From NCBI GenBank assembly GCA_041685075.1, contig JAWLGN010000351.1:1-5094 (forward strand): DNA of 5,094 bases, written 5' to 3'. Origin of the DNA: JAMCRM01 sp041685075. Its GTDB lineage: Bacteria > Acidobacteriota > Terriglobia > Bryobacterales > Bryobacteraceae. A program made the position numbers and the translations under genes. The notes under the pieces were generated by a model. The model was given only the letters and a program-made list of their open reading frames with translations, ran no database searches and was not told the origin of the DNA. This document shows positions 1 to 5,094 of this stretch, piece by piece (position 1 is the first letter of the stretch; every line of letters starts with the position of its first letter).

Positions 1-47
1 AGTACGCGGCCGGCACATTGAATCCCGATTCGGAGGTCTTGAACTGA
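1..47 (+). CDS. C-terminal end of an upstream gene (partial), possibly a TolC-family outer-membrane factor
   Basis: The frame starting at base 3 is open from the window edge and ends with TGA at 45-47, a single base before the ATG of the adaptor gene. It encodes only about 14 residues, ending YAAGTLNPDSEVLN. Stop-to-start spacing of one base is typical of operon neighbours. In many RND operons the gene ahead of the adaptor encodes the TolC-like outer-membrane channel, and the visible Leu/Ala/Gly-containing tail would be compatible with one. The fragment is too short to identify by itself. That it is a coding end is a fair inference from position; the TolC identity is a guess from context. Base 32-37 (GGAGGT), the likely ribosome binding site for the adaptor, lies inside this coding tail. 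Confidence 0.5.
   Translation, partial: YAAGTLNPDSEVLN
32..37 (+). promoter_or_regulatory. Ribosome binding site for the adaptor gene
   Basis: GGAGGT lies 11 bases before the ATG at 49, slightly further than the usual 5-9. The adaptor frame has stops at 19-21 and 40-42 and no other start codon between them and 49, so ATG 49 is the only possible start nearby. No promoter is visible in the 48 bases available, so transcription presumably begins upstream of the window. Confidence 0.55.
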
Positions 48-48
48 A

Positions 49-1197
49 ATGCAGATCCGATTGATCGTCCCCGTTGCCGCCGCGGCGCTGCTGGCCGCCT
101 GTGGTGGAGAGTCCCCCAGCAAGACCGTGGCGGCCCAGCCGTCCGCCGTCCCGGTGCAGGTCGTGACCGCCGCCTCCGGAGACTGGGCCGATGTTTACGA
201 AGCCACCGGAACCGTACGCGCCCGTACCGCCGCCGTCATCTCGGCCAAGGTGATGGGTTACGTCCGGGAGGTGCGGGTGAACGCGGGCGACCGCGTGCGC
301 GCCGGCCAGTTGCTCATCACGGTGGACGCGCGCGACCTGGACGCAAACTACCTGCGCGCCGAGGCGGGGCTGGAGGAAGCCCGCGCCGCCGTCCTCGAAG
401 TCGAAAACGCCATTGCCGCCGCCAAGGCGCAACTGGAACTCGCCCAGGTGACGCATCGCCGCATGGCGGATCTGTTCGAGAAGAGTTCCATCTCCAACCA
501 GGAGTACGATGAAAGCTCCGCGCGGCTGAAATCCGCGCAGGCCAACTACGAGATGGCGCTCTCGAAGGGCCGGCAGGTGAAGGCGCGGATCGCGCAGGCC
601 GAGCAGGCGCGCAGCGCCGCCGGCGTGGCTCGCGGCTACTCCCAGATCACCGCGCCCTTCGACGGCGTGGTGACGGAAAAGTCCGTGGACCCCGGCTCGC
701 TCGCCACGCCCGGCGCCCCGCTGCTCACAGTCGAGCGCCAGGGCGCCTTCCGGCTGGAGGCGCAGGTGGAGGAGTCGCTGCTCGGCTCCATCCGGCCGGG
801 CCACCCCGTTACCGTCACGCTCGACACCCTGGAGGCGCCCGTGACCGCGCGCGTCTCGGAAGTGGTGCCGGCGGTGGACCCAACCTCCCGCGCCTATACG
901 GTGAAGATCGACCTGCCCTCCTCGCCGCTGCTGCGCTCGGGTGTGTTCGGCCGCGCCGCCTTCCCGCGCGGATCGCGCCAGGCGCTTACGGTACCGGCCG
1001 CAGCGGTGATGGAGCGCGGCCAGCTTCAGTCCGTCCTGGTGGCGGATAACGGCGTGGCGCGCATGCGCCTGGTCACCACCGGTGCGCGCCGCGACGGCCG
1101 CGTCGAGATCCTCTCCGGGCTCGCCGAGGGCGAGTCCGTCATCTACCCGGTGCCCGCCGGCCTGGCCGACGGCGCTCCGGTGGAGGTGCGGCAGTGA
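49..1197 (+). CDS. RND efflux periplasmic adaptor (membrane-fusion) lipoprotein, HlyD/AcrA type
   Basis: This 382-residue protein is the periplasmic bridge between an RND pump and an outer-membrane channel. The N-terminus is a lipoprotein signal: M-Q-I-R, a hydrophobic stretch, then lipobox LLAAC with Cys18 as the expected acylated residue, so it should be membrane-anchored in the periplasm. Domains in order are the first half of the lipoyl/biotinyl domain (about 53-93, with GYVREVRVNAGDRVRAGQ), an alpha-helical coiled-coil hairpin (about 96-195, rich in Ala/Glu/Lys/Gln), the second lipoyl half (about 197-229, ITAPFDGVV), a beta-barrel domain (about 233-308) and a membrane-proximal domain (about 309-382). 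The hairpin tip holds R138-x3-L142-x6-S149, the motif by which AcrA-like adaptors mesh with TolC-family channels. The hairpin is longer than that of AcrA. Its stop codon overlaps the GTG start of the permease gene by four bases (GTGA), so the two should be translationally coupled. The family is certain; the exported substrate is unknown. Confidence 0.95.
   Translation: MQIRLIVPVAAAALLAACGGESPSKTVAAQPSAVPVQVVTAASGDWADVYEATGTVRARTAAVISAKVMGYVREVRVNAGDRVRAGQLLITVDARDLDANYLRAEAGLEEARAAVLEVENAIAAAKAQLELAQVTHRRMADLFEKSSISNQEYDESSARLKSAQANYEMALSKGRQVKARIAQAEQARSAAGVARGYSQITAPFDGVVTEKSVDPGSLATPGAPLLTVERQGAFRLEAQVEESLLGSIRPGHPVTVTLDTLEAPVTARVSEVVPAVDPTSRAYTVKIDLPSSPLLRSGVFGRAAFPRGSRQALTVPAAAVMERGQLQSVLVADNGVARMRLVTTGARRDGRVEILSGLAEGESVIYPVPAGLADGAPVEVRQ
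1182..1187 (+). promoter_or_regulatory. Ribosome binding site for the RND permease (supports the GTG start)
   Basis: GGAGGT sits at the end of the adaptor gene, six bases before the GTG at 1194-1196. This spacing supports GTG as the true permease start. The next in-frame Met is residue 24, already inside the first membrane helix, which would make a poor start. Confidence 0.7.
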
Positions 1198-4100
1198 ACG
1201 GCCACCTCGGTCTCGCAGGCAGATTCGCCCGCGGGTGGATCTCCTCCAAGCTCACGCCCCTCATGATTATCGGCTCGGTGTTGATCGGGGCCTTCGCGGT
1301 GTGGAAACTGCCGCGCGAGGAGGAGCCCCAAATCATCGTCCCCATGATCGACGTCTTCGTCCAGTTGCCCGGCGCCTCGGCGCGGGAAGTGGCCGAGCGT
1401 GTCACCAAGCCCATGGAGAAGCTGCTGTGGGAGATCCCGGGGGTCGAGTATATCTACTCCACTTCCAGCCCCGGGATGTCCATGACGATCGTGCGCTTCG
1501 AGGTGGGGCAGGACGAGGAAGACAGCATCGTGCGGCTCAACCAGAAGCTCTACGCCAACATGGACCTGGCCCCTCCGGGCGCCATCGGACCGCTGGTGAA
1601 GCCGCGCTCCATCGACGACGTGCCCATCCTGGCCCTGACGCTCACCAGCAAGCGCTACGGCGATTTCGAGCTGCGTTCGGTGGCTGCCCAGGCGCACGAG
1701 GCCATCAAGCAGGTGCCGGATGTCTCCGCCGTGTCGATCATCGGCGGGCAGCGCCGCGAAGTGCGGGTCACGCTCGACCAGGCGCGCCTGGCATCCTACA
1801 ACCTCACGCCGCTCCAGGTGGCCGGCGCCATAGGGGTATCCAACCAGCGCCTGGCCTCCGGCCAGTTCGCCCGCGGCAACCGCCAGTTCCTGCTTGAAAC
1901 CGGCGAATTTCTGCGCACCGCCGAGGACGTGCGCAACGTGGTGGTAGGGGTGGCGGGCGGCCGGCCTATCTTTCTGCGGCAGGTGGCCGACGTCGCCGAC
2001 GGAGGCGAGGAACCCTCGCAGTATGTGCGGTTCTCCGCTGGCGCCGGATTCGACCCGGCCGTCACCATCGCGGTCTCCAAGCGCAAGGGCACCAACGCGG
2101 TCACCGTGGCGGAGAACGTGCTGCGCCGCCTGGAGCCGCTCAAGGGGACCGTCATCCCGTCCGACGTGGACGTGGCCATCACGCGCCACTACGGCGAGAC
2201 CGCTTCGGAAAAATCCAACGAGCTGCTCTTCCACATGATGATTGCGGTGGTCTCGGTCACCATCCTGATCGGCATCACCCTGGGGCTGCGGGAATCGGCC
2301 ATTGTCTTCATCGCCATCCCGGTGACCCTGGCCCTGACACTGGCGGTCTCCTATCTCTACGGCTACACGCTGAACCGCATCACCCTGTTCGCCCTGATCT
2401 TCTCGATCGGCATCCTGGTGGACGACGCCATCGTGGTGGTAGAGAACATCGTGCGGCACTGGCGCATGCCCCGCAACCAGGGACGCCCGCCGCACGAAGT
2501 GGCCATCGAAGCGGTGGACGAGGTGGGGAACCCCACCATTCTCGCCACCCTCGCGGTGGTGGCCGCCATCCTGCCGATGGCCTTCGTAGGGGGGCTGATG
2601 GGACCCTACATGCGGCCCATCCCCGTCGGCGCCACGGCAGCCATGCTGTTCTCCCTGATCGTGGCCTTCATGGTGACCCCCTGGGCCGCCGTCCGCATTC
2701 TCAAACCCGGCGGAAGCCACCACGCCGGCGAGCAGGAGGACCGCCTCACGCGCCTTTACCGCCGCATGATGGGACCGCTGTTGCACCGGACCCCGCTGCG
2801 CTGGGCATTTCTCGCCAGCGTGCTCTTCCTGCTGGTGGGGTCGATGTCGCTGGTCTACATCGGCTTCGTCAAGGTGAAAATGCTGCCCTTCGACAACAAG
2901 AGCGAGTTCCAGGTGATCGTGGATATGCCCAACGGCACCACGCTCGAGGAGACCGCGCGCGTGGTCCAGGCACTGGCCGTCGAAACCCTGAAGCAGCCGG
3001 AGGTGACCGATGTCCAGACCTACGCCGGCACCGCCTCCCCGTACAACTTCAACGGGCTGGTGCGGCACTACTACCTGCGCAGCGGCGCGCACGTGGGCGA
3101 TATCCAGGTGAACCTCAAGCCCAAGCACGACCGCAAGGCGCAGAGCCACGATATCGCCAAAGCCGTGCGCAACCGGCTGCAACCCGTGGCCGAGCGTTAC
3201 GGCGCGCGCATCAAGGTGGCGGAGGTGCCCCCCGGTCCGCCCGTGCTCCAGACCCTGGTGGCCGAGGTCTACGGCCCCGACCAGGAGGGCCAGATCGCGC
3301 TGGCCAGCCGGATTCGCGACATCTTCAAAAACACCGGCGGCATCGTGGACGTGGATTGGTACGTCGAGGACGCCCAGCCCAAGCACCGCCTGCTGGTCGA
3401 TAAAGAAAAGGCCGCGCTGCACGGCATCTCCGAGGAGGAGATCGCCCGCACCATGGCGCTGGCCTCCGGCGGCTACAGCGCCGGCCTGCTGCACGCCGAA
3501 CAGGCGCGCGAAGACGTGCCCATCACGTTGCGGCTCGACCGCGCCTCGCGCAGCGACCTGGAGCGCATCCGCGCCCTCAAGGTGCAGGGCCACCACTCGG
3601 GGCGTTCGGTGGCGCTCGGCGAGCTGGTGCGCTTCGAAGAAACCGTGATGGAGAAGAGCATCTACCACAAGAACCTGATGCCGGTCACCTACGTCACCGC
3701 GGACGTCGCCGGGGCCATGGAAAGCCCCGTCTACGCCATCCTGAACGTGGGACCGAAGATCGGCTCCATCAAAATGCCGGAGGGCTACGCCATCGAGCAG
3801 TACACCGCGCGGCAGCCGCTCGACACCGGCCGGTACGCCATCAAGTGGGACGGCGAGTGGCACATCACCTACGAGGTCTTCCGCGACCTCGGCCTGGCAT
3901 TCGCCGCGGTGCTGGTGCTGATCTATGGGCTGGTGGTGGGCTGGTTCCAGTCCTTCATCACCCCGCTGGTGATCATGGTGGCGATTCCGTTCTCGCTGGT
4001 GGGCATTCTGCCGGCGCATGGGACGATGGGGGCCTTCTTCAGCGCCACCTCCATGATCGGGTTTATCGCCGGCGCCGGCATCGTGGTGCGGAATTCCATC

Positions 4101-4388
4101 ATCCTGGTGGACTTCATCGAGCTGCGCCTGAAGGAAGGGATGCCGCTCGATGAGGCCGTGATCGACGCCGGAGCGGTGCGCTTCCGGCCCATGGTTCTGA
4201 CCGCCGCCGCGGTGGTGGTGGGGGCCGCGGTGATTCTGTTCGACCCCATCTTCCAGGGACTGGCCATTGCCCTTATGGCCGGCGAGATCGCCTCGCTGCT
4301 GCTGTCGCGCATGACCGTCCCGATCGTTTACTTCATGGTCAATCGCAGGAGGGAAAAAGCATGTCCATCGAACGCAGCCTCCGCCTGA
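1194..4388 (+). CDS. RND efflux permease, AcrB/HAE-like, inner membrane
   Basis: A 1064-residue proton-driven exporter subunit, expected to form trimers in the inner membrane and to capture substrates from the periplasm or membrane. It has the duplicated RND plan: TM1 (about 22-40), a large periplasmic loop (about 41-340), TM2-TM6 (about 345-498), a cytoplasmic link, TM7 (about 537-556), a second large periplasmic loop (about 557-895), and TM8-TM12 (about 898-1047). TM4 carries GILVDDAIVVVEN with the Asp410-Asp411 pair, equivalent to Asp407/Asp408 of AcrB. This fits hydrophobe/drug-type pumps and not CzcA-type metal pumps, which have VDGAVV there. In TM10 the position of the AcrB relay Lys940 is Arg966 (VVRNSIILVDF). 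The loop is typical in length and the frame is intact throughout. The start is GTG, overlapping the adaptor by four bases, and the last 28 bases overlap the next gene. As I recall, close relatives with the segment KWDGEWHITYEVFRD before TM8 are common in environmental bacteria but not well characterised. The substrate cannot be read from the sequence. Confidence 0.95.
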   Translation: MNGHLGLAGRFARGWISSKLTPLMIIGSVLIGAFAVWKLPREEEPQIIVPMIDVFVQLPGASAREVAERVTKPMEKLLWEIPGVEYIYSTSSPGMSMTIVRFEVGQDEEDSIVRLNQKLYANMDLAPPGAIGPLVKPRSIDDVPILALTLTSKRYGDFELRSVAAQAHEAIKQVPDVSAVSIIGGQRREVRVTLDQARLASYNLTPLQVAGAIGVSNQRLASGQFARGNRQFLLETGEFLRTAEDVRNVVVGVAGGRPIFLRQVADVADGGEEPSQYVRFSAGAGFDPAVTIAVSKRKGTNAVTVAENVLRRLEPLKGTVIPSDVDVAITRHYGETASEKSNELLFHMMIAVVSVTILIGITLGLRESAIVFIAIPVTLALTLAVSYLYGYTLNRITLFALIFSIGILVDDAIVVVENIVRHWRMPRNQGRPPHEVAIEAVDEVGNPTILATLAVVAAILPMAFVGGLMGPYMRPIPVGATAAMLFSLIVAFMVTPWAAVRILKPGGSHHAGEQEDRLTRLYRRMMGPLLHRTPLRWAFLASVLFLLVGSMSLVYIGFVKVKMLPFDNKSEFQVIVDMPNGTTLEETARVVQALAVETLKQPEVTDVQTYAGTASPYNFNGLVRHYYLRSGAHVGDIQVNLKPKHDRKAQSHDIAKAVRNRLQPVAERYGARIKVAEVPPGPPVLQTLVAEVYGPDQEGQIALASRIRDIFKNTGGIVDVDWYVEDAQPKHRLLVDKEKAALHGISEEEIARTMALASGGYSAGLLHAEQAREDVPITLRLDRASRSDLERIRALKVQGHHSGRSVALGELVRFEETVMEKSIYHKNLMPVTYVTADVAGAMESPVYAILNVGPKIGSIKMPEGYAIEQYTARQPLDTGRYAIKWDGEWHITYEVFRDLGLAFAAVLVLIYGLVVGWFQSFITPLVIMVAIPFSLVGILPAHGTMGAFFSATSMIGFIAGAGIVVRNSIILVDFIELRLKEGMPLDEAVIDAGAVRFRPMVLTAAAVVVGAAVILFDPIFQGLAIALMAGEIASLLLSRMTVPIVYFMVNRRREKACPSNAASA
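4347..4352 (+). promoter_or_regulatory. Ribosome binding site for the DUF2892 gene
   Basis: AGGAGG, eight bases before ATG 4361, lies inside the 3' end of the permease gene where it encodes the basic N-R-R-R tail after TM12. A consensus site in this place supports the small gene as real and the ATG at 4361 as its start. Confidence 0.75.
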
Positions 4389-4582
4389 TTGCGGGTACGT
4401 TCGTCATCGGCACGGTGGCGCTGGGCTACTACGTGCACCCGGGCTGGTTTCTGTTCACCGCCTTCGTGGGGGCGAACCTGCTCCAGTCGGCCTTTACCAA
4501 CTGGTGCCCCATGATGACGCTGTTGCGCAAGCTGGGGGTGCCGGAACATGGCGCCGCCCGGACCAATGCAGCGGTGCGGTAG
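4361..4582 (+). CDS. Small inner-membrane protein, DUF2892 / YgaP-like transmembrane domain
   Basis: A 73-residue protein with two predicted membrane helices (about 7-24 and 28-45) joined by a very short turn containing Pro27-Gly28, followed by N-W-C49-P50 and a short, partly basic tail (LLRKLGV). The opening MSIERSLRLIAG, the middle TAFVGANLLQSAFT and the Cys-Pro before the tail match my memory of the DUF2892 family, the membrane domain found C-terminal to rhodanese in E. coli YgaP and also as a free-standing protein. No rhodanese domain is present here. It starts 28 bases before the permease stop, in another frame, with a strong ribosome binding site, so it is very likely co-transcribed and coupled with the pump. 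The family has no firmly established function for the stand-alone form. A role as a small pump accessory or in membrane sulfur/thiol chemistry is speculation. The gene's 3' end overlaps the extended frame of the convergent SDR gene by 89 bases. Confidence 0.88.
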   Translation: MSIERSLRLIAGTFVIGTVALGYYVHPGWFLFTAFVGANLLQSAFTNWCPMMTLLRKLGVPEHGAARTNAAVR

Positions 4583-5094
4583 CGGCTATTGCAGACTGTC
4601 GGAACGGAGAGGCCGGGACCCTGCGCGCCGCACGGGACCCGGCCGCCCGGCCCGCCAGTTTGCGATCGCAATACCAGTCGATGATGGAGGGAAACAACGC
4701 GTTGAGCGCGGCGAAGACATAACCCGGCCAGGGCAGCAGCACTCTTCGCCGCTTGCGCTCGATACCCGAGACCACCGCCGCGGCCAGGGCCTCCGGGGAG
4801 ATCATGTGGCGGATCCGCATCACGCCCTCGGGCGCCTCGCCCGCCAGCACGTGCCGCCGGAAGGGCGTCCGCACGATGCCGGGCACCACCAGCATCACGT
4901 GAATGCCCTCCCCCCCGCAGTTCCCTGTACAGCCCTTCGCTCAGAGCGTTCACCGCGGACTTCGATGCGCAGTACATGGTGGACCACGGCAGCGCAACCA
5001 TGCCGCCGATGGAGCTGAGGTTGACAATCGTGCCGCCGCCGGAGCGCCGCATCGGCTCTCTCGCAAGCATCGCCATTTCCATGGCGGCGATGAC
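4494..5094 (-). pseudogene. Short-chain dehydrogenase/reductase, frameshifted as sequenced and cut by the window edge
   Basis: The gene runs right to left; its N-terminal half (nucleotide-binding TGxxxGxG and NAG motifs) lies beyond 5094. Visible residues start VIAAMEMAM and include GGGTIVNLSSIGG (5002-5022 encodes N-L-S-S-I-G-G, with the catalytic Ser) and YCASK (4960-4974), the YxxxK catalytic pair. This is followed by ALSEGLYREL, then after a frame change HVMLVVPGIVRTPF, the usual P-G-x-V-x-T segment after the active site. A run of seven G (minus strand; C at 4910-4916) breaks the frame. Removing one G gives REL-RGEGIHVMLVVPG, as in intact SDRs, so a single-base insertion explains it. Corrected, about 199 codons are visible. 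The SDR-like part appears to end near DWYCDRKL (about 4665-4690). The remaining ~55 residues are Ala/Arg/Ser/Pro-rich and run antisense into the DUF2892 gene. An NAD(P)-dependent oxidoreductase is certain at family level; the substrate is unknown. Whether it is a true pseudogene or a sequencing slip is unresolved. Confidence 0.85.
4611..4644. terminator. Strong GC-rich hairpin at the convergent gene junction, possible bidirectional terminator
   Basis: The arms GGCCGGGACCC (4611-4621) and GGGACCCGGCC (4634-4644) pair in 10 of 11 positions, with one A-A mismatch. Inside them TGCG and CGCA can add four more pairs around a three-base loop, with one bulged C. It starts 29 bases after the DUF2892 stop, where an operon terminator is expected. 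There is no T-run on either side, so it is not a canonical intrinsic terminator. On the minus strand it lies within the extended SDR frame, so chance in high-GC DNA is also possible. Confidence 0.4.

Noticed and set aside
1082..1897. A 271-residue plus-strand frame overlapping the adaptor end and permease start
   Set aside because: It is out of frame with two clearly real proteins, is Arg/Pro/Ala/Gly-rich, and has no domain-like features. It is a shadow frame.
1143..4019. A 958-residue open frame on the minus strand, antisense to almost the whole permease gene
   Set aside because: Its product is a His/Asp/Gly/Gln-rich low-complexity string with no recognisable domain, and it lies exactly opposite an intact conserved RND permease. 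Long antisense frames of this kind are a known by-product of high-GC codon usage.
1194..4388. Heavy-metal efflux pump (CzcA/CusA type)
   Set aside because: TM4 reads VDDAIVVVEN with two Asp, as in hydrophobe/drug pumps. The metal-pump pattern has VDGAVV, and no methionine-pair or His-rich metal relay is visible.
4905..4920. Programmed ribosomal frameshifting in the SDR gene at the G run
   Set aside because: Joining the two frames needs the ribosome to skip one base (a +1 shift) at CGG-GGG-GGA, which is not a recognised +1 site. SDRs are not known to use frameshifting. An indel or sequencing slip is simpler.
4504..5018. Plus-strand frames of 72 and 156 residues overlapping the DUF2892 end and the SDR region
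   Set aside because: They lie antisense to the SDR motifs, are composed mainly of Arg/Pro/Ala/His, and have no convincing ribosome binding site. The SDR reading on the opposite strand explains the sequence better.
1..5094. Mobile element, CRISPR array, tRNA or rRNA
   Set aside because: I saw no transposase or integrase frame, no regularly spaced direct repeats and no tRNA-like cloverleaf. The window is almost wholly filled by the four genes described plus the upstream gene end.

Overview
The window is a high-GC (by eye roughly two-thirds G+C) stretch from a Gram-negative bacterium. The evidence is a complete inner-membrane RND pump with its lipoprotein periplasmic adaptor, a pair that presupposes an outer membrane and a TolC-type channel. 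The genus cannot be read from this sequence. The gene style would fit a high-GC proteobacterium or an acidobacterium, but that is only an impression.

Plus strand, 1-4582, reads as one tightly packed operon. Bases 1-47 hold an open frame that ends in TGA one base before the next start. It is probably the C-terminus of an upstream gene, most plausibly the TolC-like outer-membrane factor. Next come the membrane-fusion/adaptor lipoprotein (49-1197), the RND permease (1194-4388, GTG start, 4-base overlap) and a 73-residue membrane protein of the DUF2892/YgaP-like type (4361-4582, 28-base overlap). The spacings and internal ribosome binding sites point to translational coupling and joint production of one export machine. 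The adaptor carries the hairpin-tip R-x3-L-x6-S motif used to dock TolC-family channels. The permease carries the paired Asp of TM4 expected of a proton-driven drug/lipophile (HAE-type) pump, not a metal pump. The substrate cannot be inferred.

Minus strand, 4494-5094, is a short-chain dehydrogenase/reductase (SDR) gene running toward the operon. Its N-terminal half lies beyond the window. The visible part has the catalytic Ser and YxxxK motifs but is broken by one extra G in a run of seven (4910-4916), which is either an assembly error or a real frameshift. After correction the frame runs past the usual SDR end and overlaps the end of the DUF2892 gene tail-to-tail. A strong GC-rich hairpin (4611-4644) sits at this convergent junction.

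There is no RNA gene, CRISPR array, insertion sequence or other mobile element that I can support. The features most worth a second look are the small membrane protein locked into the pump operon, the adaptor hairpin that is two heptads longer per arm than in AcrA, the Arg in place of the TM10 proton-relay Lys, and the SDR frameshift with its odd convergent end.
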